From Sphingobacteriales bacterium (GTDB lineage Bacteria; Bacteroidota; Bacteroidia; Chitinophagales; UBA2359): DNA of 19,501 nucleotides. Each line of letters begins with the position of its first letter. The first letter of the stretch is position 1. The position numbers and the translations under genes were made by a program. Where the stretch lies: NCBI GenBank assembly GCA_016711285.1, contig JADJTG010000005.1, forward strand, positions 1 through 19,501, written 5' to 3'. The notes under the pieces are model-generated. The model saw nothing but the letters and a program-made list of their open reading frames with translations. It did no database searches and was not told where the DNA came from. This document shows, piece after piece, positions 1-8,879 of this stretch.

Positions 1-2
1 CC

Positions 3-583
3 ATTGCCGTAGTACGAGGCGAAGAAAATGCCGCCGCCCAGCCCTACCCTCCGCAGGTATTGCCGAACAAGGCACCTGGCACACATTTTTGTGAGCCGCA
101 GCCAATATCGCCAACGACGCAAGCCGATTTTATACAGACCTTGCACCTACAATTCGGCGATTTTCCTTATTCGAAGGTGGAGCTAATGAATACGGTGTGC
201 AGGGCTGCCGCGAGTATAATAGATGCTGGCGGTGCAGAAAATATGGATTATTGGTGCGCCGCACCATAGCTCTAGTACTATGCTCGCCCGGAATGATAGC
301 GGCTTGCGAAGAAAAAATCAATAGTGTTGGGATTTCGGCATTTACCCAAGCCGAGGTTACATACCAAGATATTGAACGGCAATTGCAGCCGAATCATTAT
401 CGCCGCTGGACTTTACACACACAATATGCGGCTCCAATACGCCGCTTAAATGATGAACTCCTGCAATTTATCCGCCGCTTTTATCTAACAACACATTGTG
501 TTAGATGCCGTTTATACCGCAAAATGATGTACGGCATTTATGATTTGATACAAAAGGTATTTACCCTGCCGGCTCACGTATAG
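3..583 (+). CDS. Unrecognised ORF fragments, probably one frameshifted partial gene
   Basis: One frame is open from the window edge to a stop at 267-269 and includes the stretch FGDFPYSKVELMNTV. A second frame is open from about 197 to 583 and includes EKINSVGISAFTQAEVTYQD. Together they read like two parts of one protein joined by an indel near 200-270, which fits the high indel density of this end of the window. I recognise no family, motif, signal peptide or membrane segment, and the amino-acid composition gives no functional hint. An 8-bp inverted repeat (483-490 with 499-506) lies inside the second frame and is probably chance. The fragment would converge on the M48 peptidase gene; a weak 6-bp hairpin at 663-680 lies between them. 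It could equally be non-coding. Confidence 0.22.
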
Positions 584-720
584 CTGCCGTTACATAGCGG
601 CGGCTTGCAGGGTTGGCACGGTATGCTGCAGTATCAACAACAACTCCAGAAATACTGTAACTGATACAATAAAATGTATCCGTAACAAAAGATAAAGAAA
701 AATAGGAATTTATGACTTTT

Positions 721-1515
721 TTAAATTGCTGTATTTTGGATAGCTTCGCGGATTTTTTCCATACGATTTTTCAGGATTGGGGTGCGTGCTGAAAAACTCC
801 GATTGTTCTCTGCCCCAGAGGAACCCTCGTTAAAATTTCCATTACTCAAATCATTTCTTCAGGATTATATCCACACTTCTCTATCATAAATTTTACGCCC
901 AAATTCGTCCGATTGTAATTCATCTTCTCTGCCATATTTCATATTTACTACGTTGCCAATCATCTGTACCATCTGCGCTGTTTGTTGGCTGTTGGGGGTT
1001 GTTCGGGTCATAAGTGGCCATTACTACTGCTCCCGTAATGCCTTGTGTGAGTTCTTGTTGGCGATGCGTGACGCCGAATGACGAGCCACCACACCTTGTT
1101 CACGCGACTAGTCACCGTCAAGTTGGGTCTTCATTTTTTAACCGCGACAGCAGCATGAGTAATAAAAACAGGACCATACCGGGTAAAGCAAAAGCGTTTG
1201 GTTTGGTCATCTGCCAACAAATGAAAACTAAATTCATAAGGTGTGTTTTGGCTTCGCTGCTTTGCAACCAGTTTATTTCCCACATTATCCACCAATGTTT
1301 GCAATTTTCGTCGGGATACAAACCGCCGTGCTGCTGTGCCTTAGCGGGTGCACTTTGCAATCCCAAAGCAATTTCCTGTTCAGTATTGATACTAATGTAT
1401 TGAAGTTTCGCCAGTGATGGGGTTTGTTTGCGAGTTGGAATAATAGCGGCACAAACTAAAACCTACCATTACAAGGGCAATGAGAATGGTAGCTGAAAGA
1501 CGGAGAACGATTCAT
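721..1515 (-). pseudogene. M48 family zinc metallopeptidase, heavily frameshifted
   Basis: No frame is open through this gene, but reading the minus strand across frames gives a coherent M48 peptidase of about 265 residues. In order I see a hydrophobic N-terminus (ILIALVMVGF), NPITGE, EIALGLQSAP, a hydrophobic stretch before AFALPG, LSRLKNED, VVARH, ELTQGITGAVVMATYDPNN, KYGREDELQSDEFGVKFM and a C-terminal STHPNP-type motif before KIREAIQ. M48 enzymes are membrane-associated zinc proteases; the zinc site is HExxH followed by a downstream Glu in the E-x2-SDEFG region. The E/SDEFG block is present, but the HExxH segment (about 1098-1125) is scrambled, with only the VVARH that follows it still readable. 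At least five indels are needed. This may be a true pseudogene or an error-rich read-out of an intact gene; the same damage elsewhere favours error. The start is the ATG at 1515. Confidence 0.78.
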
Positions 1516-1683
1516 ATATTTTAAAAAAAAAAAAGGGTGATTAAACTGCAAAGTGTAACAAAAAAGTAAAAAAAACGTTTTCGTATCCATCACTTAAATC
1601 ATAAAAAGCTACTGCTCATACTTGTTTTTATAAAAGCTACTTCTTAAAAGCATTTAGTGTGGTGTCAAGGTGTTTTTTTTTCG

Positions 1684-1691
1684 TACCTTTA
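1684..1691 (+). promoter_or_regulatory. Candidate Bacteroidota -7 box upstream of fumC
   Basis: The 8-mer taccttta, following a T-run, matches the Bacteroidota -7 consensus TAnnTTTG except for the last base. It lies about 37 bases before the fumC start codon. No convincing -33 TTTG is visible. The surrounding stretch 1516-1727 separates the divergent M48 and fumC genes and otherwise shows only A/T runs. Confidence 0.35.
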
Positions 1692-1727
1692 CACTTCAAT
1701 TATACCATTTTAATTATAGTAAAATAT

Positions 1728-3111
1728 ATGAATGTAAGAAAGAAAAAAGACATCATGGGCTACTATTGATGTACCCGCCGAGCGATATTGGGCGGCTCAA
1801 ACGCAGCGTTCTACCGAAAACTTCCGTATCGGCGGCGAGCGTGCTTGTGCCATCGAAATTATCCCGCCTTTGCCATTTGAAAAAAGCTGCCGCTTTGGTT
1901 AATGCCGAACTGACGAATTTTCTAAAGAAAAAGCTAACCTTATCGCCAAAGTATGCGATGAAATTGCAGCAGGAAATTAGATAACAATTTCCTTTAGTAA
2001 TATGGCAAGCCAGCTCCGGCACTCAAAGCAATATGAATGTAAATGAGGTAATTGCCAATCGCGAGCAAGTGTTGCAGGGTGGTAGCCTCAATGATGAAAA
2101 AAAAATGCTGCACCCCAACGATGATGTAAATAAATCACAATCGTCTAACGATACTTTTCCTACTGCCATGCATATAGCCGCCTACAAAATTTTGGTAGAA
2201 CATACCATTCCGCAGGTAGAAAAGTTGCACGATACGCTACGCGAAAAATCGGAGCGTTTTATGAATGTGGTGAAAATCGGCCGCACACACTTTATGGACG
2301 CTACACCGCTTACTTTGGGGCAGGAGTTTTCGGGCTATGTGTCGCAATTAAACCACGCCCTGCGTGCCATACGACACACCCTGCCGCATTTGTCGGAGTT
2401 GGCATTGGGCGGAACGGCAGTAGGTACAGGCATCAATACTCCAAAAGGATATGCTACGGCAGTAGCTGCAAAATTGCAGCGTTGAGCGGCTTGCCTTTTG
2501 TAACGGCAGAAAACAAATTTGAAGCACTCGCTCACACGATGCTTTGGTAGAAGCACATGGCGCACTAAAACCTTAGCAGTGCTTTGATGAAAATAGGAAA
2601 TGATGTGCGTATGCTTTCATCAGGTCCGCGCAGTGGCATCGGCGAAATCCTAATCCCCGAAAATGAACCCGGATCTTCTATTATGCCCGGCAAAGTGAAC
2701 CCCACCCAAAGCGAAGCCATGACCATGGTGTGCGCTCAGGTGTTGGGAAATGACGTGGCTGTTAATATCGGCGGCTGCACTGGACATTTTGAACTCAATG
2801 TGTTTAAGCCTTTGATTATTTCTAATTTTTGCAGTCGGCGCGTTTGTTGGGCGATGCCTGCGACTCTTTTAATGAACACTGCGCCATCGGTATCGAACCT
2901 AATGAAATGATGATAAAAAAACATGTAGAAAATTCATTGATGCTCGTAACCGCACTCAACACACATATCGGCTATGATAATGCAGCTAAAATTGCCAAAA
3001 CTGCCCACGCTCAAAATAAAACCTTGCTGCGAAGTAGCCATAGAATTAGGATTGCTCTCAGGGGAAAAATTTGATGAAATTGTAGTCCCTGAAAAAATGG
3101 TGAGTTTATAA
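1728..3111 (+). CDS. fumC: Class II fumarate hydratase FumC (frameshifted)
   Basis: FumC interconverts fumarate and L-malate in the TCA cycle as a cytosolic homotetramer that needs no Fe-S cluster. The reassembled reading is about 461 residues, the normal family length. It contains in order ERYWAAQTQRS, SSGTQSNMNVNEVIANR, HPNDDVNKSQSSNDTFPTA, the catalytic-His block GRTHFMDATPLTLGQE, and the mobile-loop signature GSSIMPGKVNPTQ with its catalytic Ser, Lys and Asn. A fumarase-type C-terminus follows (HFELNVFKPL, GIEPNEMM, GYDNAAKIAKTAH, SGEKFDEIVVPEKMV). NPTQ and the C-terminus favour fumarase over aspartase. At least seven indels interrupt it, for example near 1750, 1875, 1920, 1978, 2478, 2530, 2828 and 3028, several in A- or T-runs. 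No catalytic motif is lost, so I infer an intact gene with sequencing errors. The start is the ATG at 1728; a hairpin follows the stop. Confidence 0.94.
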
Positions 3112-3116
3112 AATAA

Positions 3117-3152
3117 AAAGAGATATAAGATTTTATAACCTTATATCTCTTT
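3117..3152 (+). terminator. Terminator hairpin downstream of fumC
   Basis: A 13-bp perfect inverted repeat (3117-3129 with 3140-3152, arm aaagagatataag, 10-base loop) begins 5 bases after the fumC stop. The right arm ends in ctcttt rather than a long U-tract, so it may act weakly or in both directions. Confidence 0.6.
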
Positions 3153-3172
3153 CTACTGTATGGATAAAAGAG

Positions 3173-3210
3173 AAACGAGCGTTTGGAATAAAATCCCAAG
3201 ACGCTCGTTT
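3173..3210 (-). terminator. Second hairpin between fumC and the beta-barrel gene
   Basis: A perfect 10-bp inverted repeat (3173-3182 with 3201-3210, arm aaacgagcgt) extends inwards with ttgg/ccaa after a bulge. It lies 50 bases beyond the stop of the minus-strand beta-barrel gene and just after the fumC hairpin, so it probably ends transcription coming from the right, possibly from both sides. Confidence 0.5.
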
Positions 3211-3260
3211 ATTCACCCTCTCGTTTAAAAAAACTAATTGTTTATAAAACAGTAAATATA

Positions 3261-3859
3261 CTAAAACAAAACTCCCAAACGCAAACCTATTTTACTTTGA
3301 GAAATTTTGCCATCGTTAGGGACGTTCTTCACAACGCCCCGTAAATCCATTATCAAAAACAAAGCGGCAAATAAAGATATGCTTTCATCAATAGCATATT
3401 CGGCACCGCCACCCAAACTCAACGATAAGTTGATAGGGTTATAATCTTTAGATTTTACCTTATCCTCTTTTGAACTTACTTTGATACCTGGCGTTAAGCC
3501 CATTTGTCCAAAAAATGTAAGGTTATTACCCATTTCATTGGTACGGAACTTCAACAACGCCGGAAATTCAAGATATTGCATATTTACTTTGCGCTCCGTG
3601 CTGTCTGTTTCATATTTATAAGAACCTCCTACAAACATGTGATTCATTCCGGTAGAAACTGCATAACGGTCGGCAAAAAAATAATCTATCATTAATCCAT
3701 AGCCGAAACCCATTTTTGAAGAAGTTTCAATACCATCTACGTTGGCTCTGAACCACGCCACATTCGGATCTATATGCAAACCGAAGCGGAAACCTTCAAT
3801 CTGAGCACTTACTGACTGCACAAAAGCAATAATGACAAAGAACAAAAAAAATTTTTCAC
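3261..3859 (-). CDS. Outer-membrane beta-barrel (PorT/OmpW-like porin family) protein
   Basis: The protein has about 199 residues: a signal peptide with core FFLFFVIIAFVQSVSA, then alternating aromatic/hydrophobic beta-strands (FRFGLHIDPNVAWF, GFGYGLMIDYFFADRYAVSTG, YLEFPALLKF, LTFFGQMGLTPGI, LSLSLGGGAEYAI, KIGLRLGVLF). It ends in Phe, as outer-membrane barrel proteins do. The pattern matches the small Bacteroidota family annotated as porin family or PorT-like beta-barrel proteins; the substrate and role are unknown. The open frame holds no ATG at its start. The likely start is the GTG at 3859, giving a Lys-containing N-terminus if one A is restored to the short A-run after it; otherwise translation would begin at the TTG at 3845 inside the signal peptide. 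It is monocistronic, divergent from gldB, with hairpins downstream. Confidence 0.8.
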
Positions 3860-3908
3860 TTATGATATTTCGTTAATAATTTGTTTTTTAATTTTGAATG
3901 TCAAATGG

Positions 3909-3941
3909 TAAAGTTACCAAAAAAAGTTCCTATTATAGCAA
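3909..3941 (-). promoter_or_regulatory. Candidate promoter for the beta-barrel gene
   Basis: On the minus strand TTG (3941-3939), 22 bases, then TAACTTTA (3916-3909) resembles the Bacteroidota -33/-7 arrangement TTG...TAnnTTTG with one mismatch in the -7 box. It is about 50 bases before the GTG start. The remaining 3942-4010 shows nothing further. Confidence 0.33.
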
Positions 3942-4010
3942 AAACTTATTCATCACCATCGGTATATCCTACGCTCCTCAATTCTGTCGTATAGACAATG
4001 GCTATGTATT

Positions 4011-5025
4011 ATGGTCACTTTATTTTTTTATTTCTTGTAAAAAATGAAAAAAAATTCCGCCGCCTGATGTTATCCTCCACTACAAGCCGATGTAGCCCTC
4101 CATCGTTTTGACCAAGCCATTTTTCAATTAGATACTACGCAACTGCTGCCTTCTACTCAAAAATTAGCAGTGCAATACCCCGATTTTTTTCCTTTTTATG
4201 TGCAAGAACTGATGCAACTCGGCTTGTGGAACACTGCCGACAGCAGCCAAAATCTTCCAAATACTGCCAAAGAATTGTCGGCATTCATCAACAACAGCGA
4301 TATGCGCGGTGTGTATGATAGTGTGCAAACGCATTTTAAAGAAGCAGGTTTTCCGAAAAAGATTTTGAACAAGCCTTTCACTATTATAAATATTATTTCC
4401 CCAACCGCCGCATACCCGATATTTATACTTGCATTTCGGCATTTAAAGTAGCTGCTTTTACCTACGATACCACCGCTTTGGGCGTTAGCTTGGATATGTA
4501 TTTGGGAAAAAAATTATCCAGTGTACTCCTTAGTGGGTATTCCGAAATATCTTTCTGATTTTTACGAGCCGCGCTATCTTGTTTCTAACAGCATCAAAGC
4601 GTGGGTAATGAATATGATGAGTGACGAAGGGCGGCAACTCCGTCTGATTGATAAAATGGTGCGAAACGGTAAAATGCTCTACATTGCCGATAAACTGCTG
4701 CCGCCACCCCCGACAGTATCAAAATGACATATACCGCCGACCAAATGCAATGGTGCGAGCGCGAAGAATTTAATATCTGGACGTTTTTTTTAGAAAATAA
4801 CTTGCTCTACGAAACCGAAAGCCGAAAAGTAGATAAATATGTACACGAAGCTCCGACCAGTTCGGTATGCCCCAGAATCTCCCGGAAATATAGGCTCGTG
4901 GATAGGTTGGCGTATTGTGGACAGCTATATGAAAAAAAATCCGAACTCTCTTTGGAGGCTCTGATACAAATGAAAGACGGACAACAGATATTGCAAGCCT
5001 CGGCTACAAACCTTTGCGCCCATAA
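4011..5025 (+). CDS. gldB: Gliding motility lipoprotein GldB (frameshifted)
   Basis: GldB is an inner-membrane-anchored lipoprotein needed for Bacteroidota gliding and linked to the type IX secretion machinery; its biochemical role is unsettled. Reassembling three frames gives about 335 residues. They start with a short hydrophobic leader and a Cys codon near 4036 (lipoprotein Cys), then HRFDQAIFQLDTTQLL, YPDFFPFYVQELM, FPNRRIPDIYTCISAF, GVSLDMYLG, PKYLSDFYEPRYL, RQLRLIDKMVRNGKMLYI, WCEREEFNIWTFFLENNLLY, HEAPTSS and IGSWIGWRIVDSYMKKNPN. The end is LQASRYKPLRP-like. These blocks match the GldB family in order. At least six indels break it, with full conservation between them. The exact start is uncertain (ATG at 3999, 4004 or 4011). 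The end is uncertain too: TAA at 5023-5025, or 5095-5097 if the tail PYKKFQLSELFLLHLY belongs. It is followed by the HerA-like gene on the same strand. Confidence 0.83.
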
Positions 5026-5159
5026 AAATGGGCTAAGGTGCGTTTGCCATACAAAAAATTCCAACTTTCTGAACTATTTTTGCTGCATCTTTATTAAAAA
5101 AGAGTGCTAAAAGAACTATTATTTTTTATAAAAAAACACAACTATAACCTCAGATAATT

Positions 5160-6699
5160 ATGAGCAATATAGATAAATTTACGGAAGTTATTGCCAACGG
5201 ATACACAACCAAAGGCGACAGTTTTGTGCTCGGTGCTGCTATGCTTGATGAACAACATATCGTGAAAAACTTGCTCGTAAAAGCTCCTTTGCGCACGCTC
5301 AACCGCCACGGCTTGATAGCAGGTGCTACCGGAACAGGTAAAACAAAAACGATTCAGGGCATTGCCGAATCTTTATCCAATAAAGGAATTTCGGTGTTTT
5401 TGATGGACATCAAGGGCGACTTGAGCGGAATTGCCGAAGCCGGTGACTGCAATCCTAAAATAGATGAACGACACGAAAAAGTAGGCATAGCTTGGGAGCC
5501 GCACTATTTGCCCGTAGAGATGCTCTCACTATCAAAGAAAGGGTGTGCGCCTTCGTGCTACCGTCAGCGAATTTGGACCAGTGCTTTTTTCCAAAATTCT
5601 CGACCTCAATGAAGTACAAAGCGGTATCGTTTCCGTTATTTTTAAATGGTGCGATGACTGCAATTTTCCTTTGCTGGATTTAAAAGATTTTAAAAAAGTG
5701 CTCCAATACATCACCAAAGAAGGAAAAGATGAAATAGAAGCCGATTATGGGGCTGTTTCGGAGGCTTCTACGGGTACTATTTTGCGCAAGGTGATAGAAT
5801 TGGAGCAGCAGGGAGCTGATGTGTTTTTCGGAGAACGCTCTTTTGACCCGCGCGATTTAATGGATATTCGTGATGGCAAAGGATTGATTTCGGTGGTGCG
5901 ACTGATGGATTTGCAAGACCGCCCGAAATTGTTTTCTACATTTATGTTGAGTTTGCTGACAGAAATTTATGCCACTTTTCCCGAAGTTGGCGATGCCGAA
6001 AAACCCAAATTGGTGTTTTTTATTGATGAGGCTCATCTGATTTTCAACGAAGCCTCTAAAGCGTTGCTCGACCAAATAGAAACTATCATCAAACTGATTC
6101 GTTCCAAAGGTGTGGGCATTTTCTTCTGCACCCAAAATCCGAGTGATATTCCTGATGCGGTGTTGAGCCAGTTGGGTATGAAAATTCAACACGCTTTGCG
6201 TGCTTTTACCGCCAAAGACCGCAAAATGATAAAACTCACCGCCGAAAATTATCCTTTGTCGGATTTTTATCAGGTTGATGAGCTATTGACTTCTTTGGGT
6301 ATCGGCGAAGCCGCTGTGACGGTATTGGACGAAAAAGGTCGCCCCACCCCGCTGGCACGCACGCTGCTGTGTGCACCGGGTACGCGTATGGACATACTCA
6401 ATGATGCGGAAATGAGCCAACTCATAGCACGCTCGCAGTTGGCGGCTACCTACAACGAAGTCATCGACCGCCACAGTGCTTACGAAATATTAAACCAAAA
6501 AATACAAACCACCGTGCCGCCTGTTGCCGAAAAAGCCGACACTACCCGCACTGTTCAAAAAGCAGCACCTGTGCCCAAAGAAGAGCCTTCGTTTTTTGAT
6601 ACTTTGTCTAAAAATCGTATGGTAAAGCAGGTGGGTACTTCTTTGGTGCGCGAAGTAACGCGCGGCTTGATGGGTATGTTTTTCGGAAAAAGACGTTAG
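5160..6699 (+). CDS. HerA/YjgR-like ATPase (DUF853), one frameshift
   Basis: The reassembled protein has about 513 residues and matches the YjgR/DUF853 family of HerA-type hexameric P-loop ATPases, annotated as putative helicases. The cellular role is unproven. Visible motifs are Walker A GATGTGKT (residues 55-62), FLMDIKGDLSG, VRLRATVSEFGPVLFSKILDLN, a GADVFFGERSFDPRDLM block, Walker B LVFFIDEAHL, the LIRSKGVGIFFCTQNPSDIP sensor/arginine region, and GTR-type C-terminal motifs (DEKGRPTPLARTLLCAPGTRM). The tail is Ala/Pro/Lys-rich and ends in a short hydrophobic MGMFFGKRR. One indel near 5525-5545 breaks it into an N-terminal piece ending at 5612 and a C-terminal piece of 384 residues starting at 5545; no motif is lost. 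The start ATG at 5160 lies 134 bases after the gldB stop. A TAnnTTTG-like box (tatttttg, 5075-5082) upstream is a weak promoter candidate. Confidence 0.9.
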
Positions 6700-6713
6700 T
6701 TTTTTCCGAAAAA
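6679..6713 (+). terminator. Hairpin overlapping the end of the HerA-like gene
   Basis: A perfect 13-bp inverted repeat (6679-6691 tttttcggaaaaa with 6701-6713) has a 9-base loop containing most of the TAG stop region. T-rich DNA follows at 6719-6730. It could terminate the upstream transcript, partly insulating the dehydrogenase gene that starts 50 bases later. Confidence 0.4.
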
Positions 6714-6749
6714 ATCATCTTTTTATTTTAAAAAGCTCCTTATTTTTTT

Positions 6750-7542
6750 ATGAATCTTTCTTTGCAAGGAAAAATGCTTTGGTATGCGGCGGAAGTCAGG
6801 GTATTGGGTGGGCAAGTGCGGTAGAATTGGCAAATTTTGGCGCGCGTATTACGCTTTTTGCCCGCGATGCAGCGCGATTGGAGCAAGCAGCAGCGCAGTT
6901 GCCGCGACCTTTTGGGCAGGCGCACGATTTTTTGACAGCCGATTTCAGCGAGCCGCAAACGGTGCAGCAAACAGCAGCACGATATATACAACAGTATCCC
7001 GATTTATCTTTTCAGATACTTATCAACAATAGCGGCGGTCCGAAAGGCGGAGCTATCACCAATGCTGCCACCGAAGAATTTTTGGCGGCGTATCAACAGC
7101 ATATTTTGTGTAGTCATTTATTGGCGCAAACGCTTTTGCCCGCTATGAAAGCGGCACAATATGGTCGTATTATTAATATTATTTCAACTTCTGTTAAAAT
7201 TCCCATATCGGGATTGGGCGTTTCTAATACCACACGCGGAGCTATGGCGAGTTGGGCAAAAACTTGGGCAAATGAAGTAGCTGCCTTTGGAATAACGGTG
7301 AATAATGTGCTGCCAGGATTTACGGCAACGGCGCGGCTGCACAGCCTCATCGAAGCCAACGCCGCAAAAGCAGGTGAAAGCACACAACAAATTACAAAGG
7401 CAATGCTCTCAAGTGTGCCGGCGGGGCGTTTTGGCGAAGCAGCAGAGGTGGCGGCGGCGGTGGCGTTTTTGGCAAGTCGGCGGCAGCCTATATCAATGGC
7501 ATCAATTTGCCCGGTTGATGGCGGGCGCACGGTTGTTTATAG
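6750..7542 (+). CDS. SDR-family oxidoreductase lacking the YxxxK pair (frameshifted)
   Basis: The reassembled protein has about 263 residues with a Rossmann fold. The NAD(P)-binding GGSQGIG is at residues 14-20, ADF follows the fourth strand, NNSGG replaces NNAG, and the catalytic-Ser strand GRIINIISTS, ITVNNVLPGFTAT, PAGRFGE, VAAAVAFLAS, YINGINLPVDGG complete it. This is close to the beta-ketoacyl-ACP-reductase-like subgroup. In place of the catalytic YxxxK the sequence reads GVSNTTRGAMASWAKTWA, so the Tyr and Lys positions hold Ser and Arg, without any frameshift nearby. The substrate is unknown. The start is the ATG at 6750; one A is missing near 6774 (the frame shifts within GKNAL), and two further indels near 7480 and 7512 shift the end to the TAG at 7540-7542. 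It converges with the TrpF-like gene, 25 bases apart. Confidence 0.87.
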
Positions 7543-7567
7543 AAAAAAAGTGAAGGAAAAATATTTT

Positions 7568-8195
7568 TCACCCTTCCAGCATTTCAACCAAATCGGCTAC
7601 CTGCGAAAAATTGCGCAAGCCCAATGATATTTCATCATCGCCACTCAACAACAGTCCCTTTAAAAAAGGTAAGGTGTGTAGCGTTTTTTGTAAGGAATCG
7701 GTGGTAAAATTCATTTTCAAAAACAGCTTTTCTCCTGCAAAACGGAGTGCCTGCAATGCCTCCAACTCTTCGGCTGATAGATTGATGTGTCCAAAATCCA
7801 GTATCAACATCTCATGATATATATATCGGGTTGTGTGCCGAGTGCGCTTATCTGGTGGATAGCTTCAGGAACGCTGTGCACCGAAATACGCCGAAAAATC
7901 GTTTGAATTTGTGGCAACAAAAGGTCGCGGTGCAAATTTTTGTTGCTTACAACGGCACTAATACCAATTTCAAAACATATATCGTTGAGCGCGTCTTCGG
8001 GAGGTTGCCGCCATCAGCTACTATTTGTGTGCCGCTAATCCAAGCGGTCAGTTCTTTGGCTTGCGCCGTTGATATGCAATGCGGCGAGGCTTCATCAAAG
8101 CAAAAACACAAAAACTCTGCACCCGAAGCCGCAAAATAGCGGGCATCGGAAAGGTGTGTGAGTTGGTCGGCAAAGAGCGTAGTACGGAGCAGCAC
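7568..8195 (-). CDS. TrpF-like TIM-barrel protein (frameshifted)
   Basis: Joining three minus-strand frames gives about 209 residues. The start is TTLFADQLTHLSDARYFAAS, then AEFLCFCFDE, QIVADGG, a middle part EIGISAVVSNKNLHRDLLL and ISVHSVPEAIHQI, then ILDFGHINLSAEELEALQA and the ending LLLSGDDEISLGLRNFSQVADLVEMLE. The layout and the end resemble phosphoribosylanthranilate isomerase (TrpF), where the SGVExxPGxKD segment binds phosphate. The TrpF catalytic Cys motif (KxCGxT) at the N-terminus is absent, and no other trp gene is near. I therefore call it TrpF-like, of unknown function. Bacteroidota genomes, as I recall, carry such proteins labelled phosphoribosylanthranilate isomerase. Indels lie near 7812 and 7995-8010. 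The start is taken as the GTG at 8195, 37 bases after the Fe-S carrier stop, so the two may form an operon. Confidence 0.5.
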
Positions 8196-8232
8196 GATAC
8201 TTTGATGGAAATGTTGTTATTGTTGCTGTTGT

Positions 8233-8607
8233 TTATGCAGAGAAAGAAGAGCCGCAGCCGCACGAAGAAGTGGCATTGGGATTGTTAAAAATAAATCCGC
8301 GATTGTTAAGACCGTGCAGAAAATCTACTTCCATGCCACTGATGTACAAAAGGTGAGCACGGTTGATGAAAATGCGAATGTTGTGTATGAAATATTCCTC
8401 GTCTAATTCATTTTTTTCATCAAAACCCAGCACATAAGAAAGCCCCGAACAGCCGCCGCCTTTTACGCCGAGGCGCAAGCCCTGATGGGCGGGAATTTCT
8501 TTATCGTGTATCAAAAATTTGATTTCTTTTACTGCTCCTTCTGTGAGGCGAACGGGACATTCCGTGCCACTGAGTGTTTGAGTATCGGAAGATATATTAT
8601 TTGTCAT
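8233..8607 (-). CDS. A-type iron-sulfur carrier (HesB/IscA/ErpA family)
   Basis: This intact 124-residue cytosolic protein is of the family that accepts Fe-S clusters from the ISC or SUF scaffold and delivers them to apo-proteins. The three conserved cysteines are present: Cys53 in KGGGCSGLSY, and Cys116 and Cys118 in SSCGCGSSF. The intervening FIHNIRIFINRAHLLYISGMEVDF strand pattern and FIFNNPNATSSCGCG tail are typical. It has a ~14-residue N-terminal extension before the conserved PVRLTEGAVKEIKFL. The ATG at 8607 gives a normal-length protein. It lies upstream of the TrpF-like gene on the same strand and 272 bases downstream of the prohibitin gene. IscA and ErpA cannot be separated from sequence alone. 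Confidence 0.93.
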   Translation of the reverse strand: MTNNISSDTQTLSGTECPVRLTEGAVKEIKFLIHDKEIPAHQGLRLGVKGGGCSGLSYVLGFDEKNELDEEYFIHNIRIFINRAHLLYISGMEVDFLHGLNNRGFIFNNPNATSSCGCGSSFSA

Positions 8608-8750
8608 AATGATATAAAATTTTAATTTATATACCCATTTTTTGATATTTTAAACTCAAACCTGCCTTTCAAAAAAGTAATTAAAGTTTGATTTTATTGA
8701 CCAAAAAGATAATTTTTTGTGATAAATGTACTGGCTAAACAATTAAACAA

Positions 8751-8758
8751 CAAAGATA
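8751..8758 (-). promoter_or_regulatory. Candidate -7 box for the Fe-S carrier gene
   Basis: On the minus strand the octamer TATCTTTG is a perfect TAnnTTTG Bacteroidota -7 box. A TTG lies 26 bases upstream (8787-8785), longer than the usual gap. Transcription would start near 8745, giving a leader of about 140 bases. The rest of 8608-8879 is AT-rich without a clear hairpin. Confidence 0.4.
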
Positions 8759-8879
8759 CACCAACAATGTTTCTTTTTTTTCGACAAGATAAATTTAAAA
8801 ATCATGATACCCAAAATCATTAAATAGCTTGTGGAAAACAAAATTGTTCAAAGAAAAAGGATCAAATGTTTCGTTTTTT

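Noticed and set aside
483..506. 8-bp inverted repeat as operator or recombination site
   Set aside because: It lies within a possible coding frame, is short, and has no partner copy or neighbouring recombinase.
1748..3030. Programmed frameshifting in fumC
   Set aside because: There are too many breaks, at unrelated positions and in both directions, without slippery-site architecture; sequencing indels explain them better.
7550..7572. Bidirectional terminator between the dehydrogenase and TrpF-like genes
   Set aside because: gtgaa...ttcac with an aaaaatattttt core is weak and interrupted, so it is not called as a feature.
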